From a virus: a stretch of DNA of 64,000 nucleotides. A program made the position numbers and the translations under genes. Location: positions 1 through 64,000 of the IMG/VR virus record IMGVR_UViG_3300027541_000009; one strand, 5' to 3'. Position 1 is the stretch's first letter. Each line of letters starts with the position of its first letter. The notes beneath the pieces were generated by a model. The model was not told the origin of the DNA. It worked only from the letters and a program-made list of their open reading frames with translations, and ran no database searches. Below are positions 1 to 7,372 of the stretch, piece by piece.

Positions 1-1
1 C

Positions 2-127
2 ATTACAACTCAACAAGCACTCAACGAACAGTGTGGGACTCACTACAACTTCTTCCAAGTTGCTACTGCGGGTGATAATCTTTCCCGTCTTTGCCAAATT
101 AAGAATCAGACAGTGACCGTCAAATGA
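2..127 (+). CDS. C-terminal end of an unknown protein (partial)
   Basis: An open frame enters from the left edge and ends at the TGA shared with the next start codon (ATGA overlap). The 41 visible residues are polar and end in QTVTVK. No motif is recognisable. The overlap with the next gene shows it belongs to the same translationally coupled run. Confidence 0.6.
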   Translation: MTTQQALNEQCGTHYNFFQVATAGDNLSRLCQIKNQTVTVK

Positions 128-327
128 CTTACCAAATCACCCGACAACTTCGTATTCACAACATTGAAGATGATTGGTTCTACCAACTTACTGATGATGG
201 TCAAGGTCTTGTAGAGATTAATCAATACACATCTCACGGAATTGAAGAAACTAAAACAGGGGAACCTTTTCACATTCCCAAAGATTGCCTTGAAACCTTT
301 ATCTCTGTCCTTCAAGAACTGAAATGA
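124..327 (+). CDS. Small unknown protein, 67 aa
   Basis: Acidic protein with a predicted beta-rich first half and a C-terminal helix (around residues 52-66, CLETFISVLQEL). The strand-rich core followed by one helix is faintly like PC4-type single-strand binders, but no diagnostic residues can be named, so function is unknown. Start and stop both lie in ATGA overlaps. Its last codons are part of the GAACTGAAATGA sequence that also marks several following junctions. Confidence 0.7.
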   Translation: MTYQITRQLRIHNIEDDWFYQLTDDGQGLVEINQYTSHGIEETKTGEPFHIPKDCLETFISVLQELK

Positions 328-509
328 GATACTACGAAAGTAGAACCTACGAACACCAGTGCGACTTTGATGCTAAAAACAGAGCACAAAAAGCATCACA
401 AGATTACTACAAAAAGTGGATAAATCTTCGTAAAGAAGTTCGTAATCTTGTAAGAGAACAAAACCTCACCATTACTCCTGAATTTTCTAAACTGATTGGA
501 CTGAAATGA
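324..509 (+). CDS. Small basic helical protein, 61 aa
   Basis: Rich in Lys, Arg, Gln and Tyr, and predicted to be mostly helical (residues 15-45). No membrane segment or known motif. Overlaps both neighbours by ATGA; the downstream junction reads GGACTGAAATGA. Function unknown; charge alone is not enough to call it nucleic-acid binding. Confidence 0.68.
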   Translation: MRYYESRTYEHQCDFDAKNRAQKASQDYYKKWINLRKEVRNLVREQNLTITPEFSKLIGLK

Positions 510-718
510 CTAACCACATCATTCCCAAAGTCGCATACATTCCTCTGGAATACCATATGTCTGTTGAAGATTTCTTGGAAGTTTGGAAGGATATGGAAAT
601 GGAAGATGAACCAACCCAAGAAGATTATGATACTTTTATTCTTGATAGGGGAAAATCGTATTTTTATGATATGAGAGGTGAGATTGAAAACAACATTCGT
701 TTGATAGAGGACAACTGA
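506..718 (+). CDS. Small acidic protein, 70 aa, paralogue of the gene at 22884
   Basis: Begins MTNHIIPK and ends IRLIEDN. It shares the pattern IIPK, SVE-F---W, EPTQ-DYD and C-terminal LIEDN with the 65-aa protein at 22884-23081, so the two are diverged copies of one small family. No enzyme motif is visible. Its TGA stop lies inside AACTGAAATGA, the same junction sequence used nearby but read in another frame. Confidence 0.72.
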   Translation: MTNHIIPKVAYIPLEYHMSVEDFLEVWKDMEMEDEPTQEDYDTFILDRGKSYFYDMRGEIENNIRLIEDN

Positions 719-719
719 A

Positions 720-917
720 ATGAAAATGACTAAAGAGGCACAAGCAGTCGCAGATGCTATTGAAGAAGTGAGATTTGACTGGGGTGATATGGAACAATCT
801 CATCCTCATACTATTGCTGTTGCTACTCTTCGTAAAGTTGTAGAAGAACTCAAGTGGATTGGTATTACTGAAAAGAACATTCTTGAACTTGCGAATGAAC
901 TGGAGGAACTGAAATGA
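720..917 (+). CDS. Small helical protein, 65 aa
   Basis: Predicted all-helical, with a C-terminal amphipathic helix (ILELANELEELK). Follows the previous stop by one base and overlaps the next gene by ATGA. A second in-frame ATG lies two codons later (MKMTK), so the exact start is uncertain by two residues. Function unknown. Confidence 0.68.
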   Translation: MKMTKEAQAVADAIEEVRFDWGDMEQSHPHTIAVATLRKVVEELKWIGITEKNILELANELEELK

Positions 918-1237
918 CTGCCTTCAATTACAAAGGATACGGACGCATCTACACTAATCCAGAAAACATTCAAGATGTAGAACAAATCATTCAAGAACTT
1001 GATGAGTTTGAGTGGGGTTATTATACAGGAGGACTTGTAGCATCTTGGGATATGTATCCAAATGTTGAGTATGTTGGTAAGTTTGAACTGAATGAAGAAA
1101 AGTTCAAACAAATCTGTAAGGAACGAAACATTCCTGTTTTTGTCTTTAATGCTTATGATAATGATTATCCTCGTGGTTATGTCAAAACCTTGAATGTAGA
1201 AGAAATCAAAACACTTTCTTATGGAGAACTGAAATGA
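914..1237 (+). CDS. Unknown protein, 107 aa
   Basis: Mixed alpha/beta protein rich in Tyr, Asn and Glu, with no membrane segment and no recognised motif. Both ends are in ATGA overlaps. The upstream start is preceded by GGAGGAACTGAA, which supplies the ribosome binding site from inside the upstream gene. Confidence 0.7.
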   Translation: MTAFNYKGYGRIYTNPENIQDVEQIIQELDEFEWGYYTGGLVASWDMYPNVEYVGKFELNEEKFKQICKERNIPVFVFNAYDNDYPRGYVKTLNVEEIKTLSYGELK

Positions 1238-1560
1238 CTATCAAAGTAACTGAACTTCTCAAACTCTTTACCAAAGCAAATCAACTTGATTTGAGTGTTG
1301 AGGTTCGTGAGGACAAAGATGGTGATTATGTAGTTCGTATCTATGAAATGTTCCGTCCAGAAAACTTTGATGAAAAGGCAGTCATCACTCAAAAAGGTGA
1401 AAGTAACTGGAACAAGGATGGTTATAGTTTTGATTATATGATGGATGTTCTTGATGGAATGTTGGAAGAAAAACGACAAGAAGAAATCAAAGAACAAAAA
1501 CGACAAGAACTTCTTGCTCGTTTGACTGATGAAGAAAAAGAACTTCTGGGGGTAAAATGA
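1234..1560 (+). CDS. Unknown protein with charged C-terminal helix, 108 aa
   Basis: The first 60 residues look alpha/beta (VEVREDKDGDYVVRIYEMF). Residues 70-108 form a long Glu/Lys/Arg/Gln-rich helix, probably a coiled coil. Translationally coupled on both sides by ATGA. Function unknown. Confidence 0.7.
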   Translation: MTIKVTELLKLFTKANQLDLSVEVREDKDGDYVVRIYEMFRPENFDEKAVITQKGESNWNKDGYSFDYMMDVLDGMLEEKRQEEIKEQKRQELLARLTDEEKELLGVK

Positions 1561-1784
1561 CTAACGAAGAAAAACTCAAACTTATCCTCAAGGTTCTCAA
1601 AGAATACGCAGAGGTAAAACACTGCTATGAAGGTCTATTTGGAGATGATTATACTCCAAGTGCTGGTAGTTATGATGATGCCTTTGAGGATGGTTGTGCT
1701 TATGGTGAGATTACCTTTGCCCGCACTATGCTAGAATGTATTGGTGAAAAGTTTGAATACCCTTGTATGAAAGAAAATGACTGA
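1557..1784 (+). CDS. Small unknown protein, 75 aa
   Basis: N-terminal helix (EEKLKLILKVLKEYAEVK), then a Gly/Asp/Tyr-rich middle and a second helix. Three Cys are scattered and do not form a metal-binding pattern. It overlaps the next gene by 8 bases. Function unknown. Confidence 0.68.
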   Translation: MTNEEKLKLILKVLKEYAEVKHCYEGLFGDDYTPSAGSYDDAFEDGCAYGEITFARTMLECIGEKFEYPCMKEND

Positions 1785-2136
1785 ACCTGAACTGGGACAA
1801 ATTTTATTTGGAAATCCCACAGAGGAATATAGTGTTCCTCGTGAGAAATGGATGGGTGGTCCATTCCAAATCTTGATTGATGCGATTACAGAAAAGACAG
1901 GAGAAAAAGATTATGGATACACTCCACATTTCTCCAACGATTTCTTTATCATCCGTCCTTATTATTGGGGTGATGAAGAAGATGAAATGGATAAACCTAA
2001 CTTTGAAATCCCAAGTGAAAACTTCCGTTTGACTTGGTATAAGTATCCTTTTAGGAGTTCTTATGCGAGTGAGAAACTTACTCCAAAGAGGTGGAACGAC
2101 CTGATTCAAAAATGTATTAAGAGTTTGGAAGAATGA
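1777..2136 (+). CDS. Unknown protein, 119 aa
   Basis: Soluble, aromatic-rich protein (several WY/YW pairs) with no recognised motif. The start overlaps the upstream gene by 8 bases and the end overlaps the next gene by ATGA, supporting translation. Function unknown. Confidence 0.7.
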   Translation: MTEPELGQILFGNPTEEYSVPREKWMGGPFQILIDAITEKTGEKDYGYTPHFSNDFFIIRPYYWGDEEDEMDKPNFEIPSENFRLTWYKYPFRSSYASEKLTPKRWNDLIQKCIKSLEE

Positions 2137-2318
2137 CTAACAAACTAAAATTTACACAAGTATCACGAGTAATCTGCCCCAAGACTGGTGTTCATCATCT
2201 TGATGCGATTGATGAGAATGGAATACACTGGGTTGCTCAACAAGAAATTGGTGTGGAACGGTGGATTACATACAAAGAAGTTTGGAAAAAAGACCCTCAA
2301 CAACCATTAGACTTATGA
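2133..2318 (+). CDS. Small unknown protein, 61 aa
   Basis: Short beta-rich protein containing a CPKTGVHHLDAID stretch and two Trp in the second half. One Cys and three His are present but not spaced like a known zinc site. Coupled by ATGA on both sides. Function unknown. Confidence 0.66.
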   Translation: MTNKLKFTQVSRVICPKTGVHHLDAIDENGIHWVAQQEIGVERWITYKEVWKKDPQQPLDL

Positions 2319-2566
2319 CTAAACAATACCCAATAGAAGACTGGGAGTTTGTTGAGGAGATTGAAACATCCTTCAACGACTGGTTTTATGGAAATCATAC
2401 TGAATGGACTTGGACTGTTGAATGGTTTGCGGGAGACTGTTCTGTTGAAGACCCAAAGACCCGTGAAGACCTGATGAGAAAATGGATTTACGCATCGTTC
2501 TATGAGGGTTTTATGCGAGGGAAATATGGTAAAATAGAAGAAGAGGTAGAAAATGATAATAAATAA
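2315..2566 (+). CDS. Acidic Trp-rich protein, 83 aa
   Basis: The start at 2315 was chosen because it makes an ATGA overlap with the upstream stop; a longer frame open from 2261 would overlap by 58 bases. Residues 10-40 hold several Trp (NDWFYGNHTEWTWTVEW) and the C-terminus is a Glu/Asn-rich tail. Last gene of the coupled run before a terminator. Function unknown. Confidence 0.68.
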   Translation: MTKQYPIEDWEFVEEIETSFNDWFYGNHTEWTWTVEWFAGDCSVEDPKTREDLMRKWIYASFYEGFMRGKYGKIEEEVENDNK

Positions 2567-2604
2567 AAGTGTCTATAGGAACCGCAATTCTCTACAGGCA
2601 GATT

Positions 2605-2629
2605 AGGTGCTCTTATGGGCACCTTTTCT
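2605..2629 (+). terminator. Rho-independent terminator
   Basis: Stem AGGTGC / GCACCT with an 8-base loop, followed by TTTTCTA. It closes the run of small genes before the homing endonuclease. Confidence 0.7.
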
Positions 2630-2631
2630 AT

Positions 2632-2639
2632 TATAAATA
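2632..2639 (+). promoter_or_regulatory. T4-type late promoter motif TATAAATA
   Basis: Exact TATAAATA, 30 bp before the ATG of the GIY-YIG endonuclease and just after the terminator. The same motif and spacing precede the HNH gene at 11923 and the gene at 21826. In T4 this octamer is read by the late sigma factor gp55. Confidence 0.65.
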
Positions 2640-2661
2640 ATAATGCGGTTTCTGTAGAATA

Positions 2662-3486
2662 ATGATGACTTCACAAAGTCCAAGAATTTACATATACAAA
2701 ATTACCTTTGAGGAAGTTTTGTATTACTATTACGGTGTTCATAAAGAAAAAACATATAATGAGTATTATATGGGTTCTCCTATAACAAACAAATGGTGTT
2801 GGGAACTTTATACTCCAAAGAAACAAATATTGGAATTATTTGAGTTTAGTGATGAAGGTTGGATAAAAGCACAAGAAGTTGAAAAAAGATTAATACGACC
2901 TTTTTTTAATACTGATAAATGGTGTTTGAATGAGGGTTGTGGAGGACAAGTTTCTCTTTCTATTAGAAGAAAAACTGGTAAAAATATCGCAGAAAGAAAT
3001 AAAGAAAAAAATATTGGTATATTTGTTATGACGCAAGAAGAACTATCTAAAGCAGGTAGAAAAGGTGGTAAAATGGGAGCAAGAACACAAATGCAAAATA
3101 AAACTGGAGTGTTTGGTAGAACCAAAGAACAAATGACGGAAGATGGTAAAAAGGGAGCACAAAAAGTAAAAGAACTTGGTATAGGAATATTCTCACTAAC
3201 AAGTGAAGAATTATCTGCCTCTGCTAAAAAAGCATATGCGAATGGACTTGCTAAATTACCAAAAGAAGTAAGAAGTGAATATGGTAGAATGGGAGCAAGA
3301 ACACAGATGAAAAATGGAACTGGTATTTTTTCTTTAACACCAGAACAAAAAAGTGAATTAGCAAAAAGAAATAACGCACAAAGATGGATGTGCCTTGAAA
3401 CTGGTTATGTTTCTAACTCTGGTGGTTTATCAAAATACCAGAAAGCAAAAGGTATTGATACTTCTAAAAGAAAACGAATAGCATAA
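2662..3486 (+). CDS. GIY-YIG homing endonuclease with NUMOD-like repeats
   Basis: Residues 9-50 hold the GIY-YIG nuclease start, seen as IYIYKIT followed by YYYYGVHK, and the EVEKRLIRPF helix at about residue 72 supplies the expected Glu. The C-terminal two thirds is a run of repeated DNA-binding motifs with GVFGRT, GIFSLT, GGKMGARTQM and a closing WMCLETGYVSNSGGLS-type element, as in NUMOD-bearing homing nucleases of cyanophages. Such enzymes cut a target locus and spread their own gene. It is freestanding, has its own late promoter and a terminator ahead of it, and no intron is evident. An ATG pair (MM) leaves the start uncertain by one residue. Confidence 0.88.
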   Translation: MMTSQSPRIYIYKITFEEVLYYYYGVHKEKTYNEYYMGSPITNKWCWELYTPKKQILELFEFSDEGWIKAQEVEKRLIRPFFNTDKWCLNEGCGGQVSLSIRRKTGKNIAERNKEKNIGIFVMTQEELSKAGRKGGKMGARTQMQNKTGVFGRTKEQMTEDGKKGAQKVKELGIGIFSLTSEELSASAKKAYANGLAKLPKEVRSEYGRMGARTQMKNGTGIFSLTPEQKSELAKRNNAQRWMCLETGYVSNSGGLSKYQKAKGIDTSKRKRIA

Positions 3487-3544
3487 GGACACTTTACGAA
3501 CTGGAACACGGGCACTTGAAAACGGATGCCCTTTGTCGTATAAT
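3487..3544 (+). promoter_or_regulatory. Sigma70-like promoter with upstream half-palindrome
   Basis: -35 TTGAAA (3516-3521), 17-bp spacer, -10 TATAAT (3539-3544). GGACACTT (3487-3494) and AACTGG (3499-3504) form an imperfect dyad centred about 54 bases before the predicted start site. Drives the gene run from 3568. Confidence 0.7.
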
Positions 3545-3567
3545 ATTTTCATACACACAGACACCTG

Positions 3568-3756
3568 ATGACTGACGAACAAATCCTTAACCTTGCTGAA
3601 AAGCATCTTGAAGTATTGGTTGATGATTATGAGGGAATAGAGTATTTTTCTTCAACCAAAAAACAAATGGTTGAGTTTGCCCTAAAAATCCACGAAATGG
3701 GTTATAATATGGGAAGAATGGAAGGACTTGAAGTAGGACTGACAAACAATGATTGA
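3568..3756 (+). CDS. Small helical protein, 62 aa
   Basis: Starts MTDEQILNLAEKHLEVL and is predicted all-helical; C-terminus is Gly/Met-rich (MGYNMGRMEGLEVG). First gene after a sigma70-like promoter, and it overlaps the next gene by 8 bases. Function unknown. Confidence 0.7.
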   Translation: MTDEQILNLAEKHLEVLVDDYEGIEYFSSTKKQMVEFALKIHEMGYNMGRMEGLEVGLTNND

Positions 3757-4033
3757 AATTGACCCCTCTCTTATTCTCAAATATGATAATCATATTTACT
3801 ATCACGGAGAAAAGTATCAAAAAGTAGAAGAACCCAAAAGTTTTTATGATAAACTCTGGGAAGAACTTGGGAAGAAAGTTGGATATGGTATTGATTGTGA
3901 TGAACTCACTGATAGAGTTATGGATTTGATTAGGAATAATATTCCAGAACCTATGGAAAATAAGTATCACTCTGATGTTCTTCAAGGATATAATACGGCA
4001 CTTAAAGATATAGATTTTAACTTCTATGGATGA
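3749..4033 (+). CDS. Small acidic protein, 94 aa, shares a domain with the next gene
   Basis: Residues 38-94 (LGKKVGYGIDCDELTDRVM..., then IPEP, then LQGYNTALKDI) resemble the last 70 residues of the downstream 262-aa protein, which has LGYDFDACNDVVDLVEDWLPK and LVDGFNHCLQKM. The shared helical pattern suggests tandem duplication of one domain. Function unknown. Coupled to both neighbours by 8-base overlaps. Confidence 0.7.
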   Translation: MIEIDPSLILKYDNHIYYHGEKYQKVEEPKSFYDKLWEELGKKVGYGIDCDELTDRVMDLIRNNIPEPMENKYHSDVLQGYNTALKDIDFNFYG

Positions 4034-4814
4034 TATAATCTTCAAAACCAAAGGCAAAGAAACATTCCGTATTCCTTTTCCAACTCCTGGAACCAAATGT
4101 CCCGAAACTAAACTTGAAGTGAAAGAAATGACTGAATATCAACCAACTCCACAAACACCAGAACAAGTAGATGAAGGTCTGCGTAATGCTTTTAGACAAG
4201 CAATGAAAGATGGTGTGATGGATGCTACTCCTTACCTGAAACAAATGAATTCCAATAAAGAAATTGAACTTCTAAAACAAGAAATCAAAATGCTCAAATC
4301 CAAACTTTCCCTTCTGGAAGAACTGGAAAAAACAAAATCACCAGTAGAAGAAGCATACAAAGAGTGGTGGGGGCAATATCCTGAATTGGAAACTGATTCC
4401 AAGTATGATGATATGAGGTGGCAGGGTTTCCAAGCAGGTTTTCAGGCAGCATATGAAGAGAAGGTAAGAGAAGATGATTATTATAATGAGGTTATTACAC
4501 AAAAAAATACTGAACCACAGTGTCCTGATGAACCAGAGTATTATGATGAAGTAGAATGGGATGAAAAAGATAATCCAAAACCTATGGATGAAGTTGTGAA
4601 TAGATTGGTGAGAAAATACGAAGCACAAAAACTTTTTAATAGATTGGTAGATGAACTTGGTTATGATTTTGATGCTTGTAATGATGTTGTAGATTTGGTA
4701 GAAGATTGGTTGCCGAAAGAACAATCAGCAGCAGGAAGTCAGAATGTAGATACTGAATTACTTGTGGATGGATTTAATCACTGTTTGCAGAAAATGAAGG
4801 AGATGCTACGATGA
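4026..4814 (+). CDS. Unknown acidic protein with coiled coil, 262 aa
   Basis: Residues 1-35 are basic/Pro-rich. Residues 75-105 form a coiled coil (KEIELLKQEIKMLKSKLSLLEEL). Residues 110-150 carry a Trp-rich motif (YKEWWGQYP, then RWQGFQAGFQAAYEEK). The C-terminal 70 residues repeat the domain of the upstream 94-aa protein. No catalytic motif is seen, so an adaptor or scaffold role is only a guess. ATGA overlap with the next gene. Confidence 0.72.
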   Translation: MDDIIFKTKGKETFRIPFPTPGTKCPETKLEVKEMTEYQPTPQTPEQVDEGLRNAFRQAMKDGVMDATPYLKQMNSNKEIELLKQEIKMLKSKLSLLEELEKTKSPVEEAYKEWWGQYPELETDSKYDDMRWQGFQAGFQAAYEEKVREDDYYNEVITQKNTEPQCPDEPEYYDEVEWDEKDNPKPMDEVVNRLVRKYEAQKLFNRLVDELGYDFDACNDVVDLVEDWLPKEQSAAGSQNVDTELLVDGFNHCLQKMKEMLR

Positions 4815-4993
4815 CTAAACGAAACATAAAACAACAACTCCAGTATTCCTACTATGAGGATATGGAGGATGGTAGAACAATTGAAACGATTGATTATGAT
4901 GCCTTGATTGAAATTATTGATGATTTGTATGATAAAATTGAAACACTTCAAAGAGATAATGAATTTCTAAAATCTTATGCTTGGGAACGATGA
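4811..4993 (+). CDS. Small coiled-coil protein, 60 aa
   Basis: Acidic protein ending in a heptad-like helix (LIEIIDDLYDKIETLQRDNEFLKSY). No other motif. ATGA overlaps at both ends. Function unknown. Confidence 0.68.
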   Translation: MTKRNIKQQLQYSYYEDMEDGRTIETIDYDALIEIIDDLYDKIETLQRDNEFLKSYAWER

Positions 4994-5172
4994 CTGACGA
5001 ACAAATTGATACAATGCTCCAAATGCATAGGTATCTTATTCATTGTGAGATGAGTTATTTGGTTGATAAAACATTGAACCAAGATGACCGTGCTGCCGAA
5101 CTTCAAGAAAAAGTAAATAACGAAGAATGGACTAAATTTGCTCTATGGTTGAAGAAGATTAGAGATGAATAA
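4990..5172 (+). CDS. Small helical protein, 60 aa
   Basis: The start at 4990 makes an ATGA overlap with the upstream stop. Begins MTDEQIDTMLQMHRYL; the same MTDEQI opening appears in the gene at 3568, but the rest differs. Predicted helical, function unknown. Confidence 0.66.
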   Translation: MTDEQIDTMLQMHRYLIHCEMSYLVDKTLNQDDRAAELQEKVNNEEWTKFALWLKKIRDE

Positions 5173-5977
5173 TGAAATGCCGTGGGTTAATCTCACACAA
5201 GAAGAAGTAGAAGAACTCCGCAGAAAAAAACACGAATTAACGGAATATGGAAAACAGAGGTTGAGAGAACTTATCTACAAACAGGATATGAAAAAAATGG
5301 AAGATGCTGCAAAAGACCTTGTTCTTGAAAATCTTACGCACGAAGAAATGCTTTCTCTTGCTGAACAAAGAGAAGCAGAAAACAAAGCACTTGAAGCATT
5401 AGACAAACTTTATGATGAAAATGGTGAAGGTATGAAACAACTTGCTGAAGATGAAAGAATCAAAGTGATTCAAACCGCTTGTGGTGCGATTGATAAGTAT
5501 TCTGATGCTCTCAAAGCACTTGCTGAAACAGAAAAGGTAGAGTTGCGAGTAGAGTTGGAAGCAAAGAAAAAAGAAAACTTTCAAGAACTTGCTGATGCTT
5601 GTATGAAAGATTATGAACAAAAGTATGGTCGTGATGTATTTCCAGTGGATGAGCATTGGGTGTATATGGTTTCCGAATATTTCGGCACAGGGGAGGGTCA
5701 AACTGTGTGTGTTATGATGACACAGGCAAATCCTGGTCATCCTGAAGATTTTGAAAACTCTACCAATAAGTATGTTGCTTGTACTACACAGCAATATCGT
5801 GCTGTGAGAGCATTCCATGAGCAGTTTGGCACTTGGTATCTTCATGGTCTCAGATTTCTCACTAAAGAAGATTTCTTTAGTGAATATTCATACTACATTC
5901 CTCCAGCAATGATGAAACTTCTCAATAGGAGTTGCTTCAAAGACTTCTACACCCGTGTTCATTACAATTTCTCATAA
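5165..5977 (+). CDS. Unknown protein, coiled-coil N-terminus plus globular C-terminus, 270 aa
   Basis: Residues 10-145 are almost entirely charged helix (Glu/Lys/Ala/Leu-rich, likely coiled coil). Residues 150-270 are a globular aromatic domain with FPVDEHWVYMVSEYFG, VCVMMTQANPGHPEDF and a Phe/Tyr-rich end. No known family is recognised. It overlaps the upstream gene by 8 bases and shares one base with the next start (TAATG). Confidence 0.72.
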   Translation: MNNEMPWVNLTQEEVEELRRKKHELTEYGKQRLRELIYKQDMKKMEDAAKDLVLENLTHEEMLSLAEQREAENKALEALDKLYDENGEGMKQLAEDERIKVIQTACGAIDKYSDALKALAETEKVELRVELEAKKKENFQELADACMKDYEQKYGRDVFPVDEHWVYMVSEYFGTGEGQTVCVMMTQANPGHPEDFENSTNKYVACTTQQYRAVRAFHEQFGTWYLHGLRFLTKEDFFSEYSYYIPPAMMKLLNRSCFKDFYTRVHYNFS

Positions 5978-6273
5978 TGACTTACGACCTAAACCAAGAA
6001 GCAAAACCATTCTCTTACACTCGTGAAGAGTTGTTTGAGTGTATCACAAAGATTATTACTTATCCTCTTGTGATTACTACCGATTCCGAAAGAGCAAAGG
6101 CAGCAGCAATCTTTATGGTTTTCAGTGACTATCTTGGAAACTATACCGAGAGTGATAATAATGGTGGGCATTATGTTTATGAATCTGATGCCACTGACTT
6201 TGAGGGTTATGTGATGGAAAGGTTTGGGTATCTAAACTATGGTGATGCAAGTGCAACGGAGTTGATGCGATGA
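5977..6273 (+). CDS. Unknown protein, 98 aa
   Basis: The start at 5977 gives a TAATG overlap with the upstream stop; the frame is open earlier but would overlap 45 bases more. Mixed alpha/beta, with a SERAKAAAIFMVFSDYLG helix. Ends in ATGA overlap. Function unknown. Confidence 0.68.
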   Translation: MTYDLNQEAKPFSYTREELFECITKIITYPLVITTDSERAKAAAIFMVFSDYLGNYTESDNNGGHYVYESDATDFEGYVMERFGYLNYGDASATELMR

Positions 6274-6455
6274 GTAGATTTCAAGAAAATCCTGATGAGA
6301 TTGTGCTTCAAGACATTCAAATGTTTCATCTTGAAAGTATGAATGAACGCACCCTTTGGATTGGTGTTTATACTGAAGATGACAAAATCTATCACTTAAA
6401 CATTTCTGCTGATGGAGATAAACTACGTTATTATTGGAGCAATGAAACAGTTTAG
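6270..6455 (+). CDS. Small beta-rich protein, 61 aa
   Basis: Short strands (LWIGVYTEDDKIYHLNISADGDKLRYYW) suggest a small beta barrel or sheet. Coupled by ATGA to the upstream gene. Function unknown. Confidence 0.65.
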   Translation: MSRFQENPDEIVLQDIQMFHLESMNERTLWIGVYTEDDKIYHLNISADGDKLRYYWSNETV

Positions 6456-6783
6456 AACTTGGTTAGAAGATGCTTGGTGGTCTTGGGGAAATTGTATTAA
6501 CTTTAGGTTTGTCAATTACAATGACAACATAGACAGGTTAGCATTTTTTGAAGAATTGAATGTTGGTTGGTATCAAGAATACATCTATCCTTATGATGAT
6601 TGGTATAATCCAACTATCAGTAAAGAAAGAAAGTTGCGACTGGATGAGGGTATCCCCACAATCTATGTGACTGAAGAGCAATATGATGCTCTGATGGATG
6701 CAATCAATAATCCACCTAAACTTTCGCAAGGACTGATTGATTTAATGAATCGTAAAACACCTTGGGAGACAGAAAATGATTGA
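6442..6783 (+). CDS. Unknown aromatic-rich protein, 113 aa
   Basis: The ATG at 6442 is preferred because GGAG lies 5 bases upstream; ATG 6412 is an in-frame alternative. Trp/Tyr-rich N-terminal half (WLEDAWWSWG) and a helical C-terminal half ending WETEND. Overlaps the upstream gene by 14 bases and the next by 8. Function unknown. Confidence 0.66.
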   Translation: MKQFRTWLEDAWWSWGNCINFRFVNYNDNIDRLAFFEELNVGWYQEYIYPYDDWYNPTISKERKLRLDEGIPTIYVTEEQYDALMDAINNPPKLSQGLIDLMNRKTPWETEND

Positions 6784-6934
6784 AGTAAAAGAAGAAACTG
6801 ATGGAACATTTACAATCAGTTGGGATGAAAATGACCCAGTAGAGAGTATCCTTAATACTTGGTCTGAAGAAGATTTCAAAAAAGCAATTGAAACAAATTT
6901 AATTAAACTTATGGAAGAGGAAAATAAAATATGA
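6776..6934 (+). CDS. Small acidic protein, 52 aa
   Basis: Reads MIEVKEETDGTFTISW..., then SILNTWSEEDFKKAIETN and a Glu-rich end. It overlaps the upstream gene by 8 bases, like other junctions here, and is the last gene before the ubiquitin-like cassette. Function unknown. Confidence 0.62.
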   Translation: MIEVKEETDGTFTISWDENDPVESILNTWSEEDFKKAIETNLIKLMEEENKI

Positions 6935-6971
6935 TATCGATACTCTAACGGGACTATGGAACGTATAGTCA

Positions 6972-7030
6972 TGTGACACTTTTTGTACTGACCCCAACAT
7001 TCCCCGTTGGGGTTCAATCCAGGGTATATT
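6972..7030 (+). promoter_or_regulatory. Promoter of the ubiquitin-like protein gene
   Basis: -10 TATATT (7025-7030). TGTGACACTT (6972-6981), the left half of the recurrent palindrome, lies in the usual phase near -53. A strong hairpin ACCCCAAC / GTTGGGGT (6991-7013) occupies the -20 to -46 region where a -35 would be. Leader to the ATG at 7091 is about 54 bases. Confidence 0.55.
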
Positions 7031-7090
7031 ACTTGAGTCGGTGGGGGAGGGAACCTCACCAAAACCTGTCCTTCATTTTCAATTTTAATC

Positions 7091-7351
7091 ATGTCTTTCT
7101 TCGATCAAATCCGCACTGCTGATCAATCTGCTCCTGTGACTCTGCTTCTGAATGAAGAAAGCATCACTCTCAATGCAGATCAATTCCGTGGTAAAACTGT
7201 TTCCCAACTGTTCGGAGAGTATGGTCACACTCTTGGGAATGTCTCTCGCATCAACCGTTTTGTTCTCAACGGTGAGGTTGTTCCTGGTGATACCGTAGTG
7301 CGTCCTGGTGAAACTGTGCGGGGTGCAGTTTCTTCCGAAAGCAAAGGTTGA
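7091..7351 (+). CDS. Ubiquitin-like beta-grasp protein (PRTRC-C / ThiS-MoaD like)
   Basis: 86 residues. Residues 15-80 follow the beta-grasp order: strand VTLLLN, strand ESITLN, helix with GKTVSQLFGEYG, strand SRINRFVLNGEVV, then PGDTVVRPGETVRGAV. The last part matches the 'NGE-V--D-----GD-V' pattern of ThiS/MoaD-type modifiers. The chain ends SSESKG, a single terminal Gly after Lys rather than the Gly-Gly of ThiS and MoaD. As I recall, bacterial PRTRC protein C also ends in Lys-Gly. A protein of this kind would be adenylated at its C-terminal Gly by the E1-like enzyme at 9630 and attached to targets or used as a sulphur carrier. A terminator follows it. Activity and targets are inference. 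Confidence 0.75.
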   Translation: MSFFDQIRTADQSAPVTLLLNEESITLNADQFRGKTVSQLFGEYGHTLGNVSRINRFVLNGEVVPGDTVVRPGETVRGAVSSESKG

Positions 7352-7372
7352 TCACAATAACTCTGATTTGAA

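Noticed and set aside
2568-3567. Group I intron hosting the GIY-YIG gene
   Set aside because: The gene lies between complete reading frames after a terminator, and no interrupted gene or intron core was seen.
4990-6783. Upstream-extended starts for the genes at 4990, 5977 and 6442
   Set aside because: Extensions overlap the upstream coding sequence by 13-60 bases, whereas the chosen starts fit the ATGA, TAATG or ribosome-site pattern.
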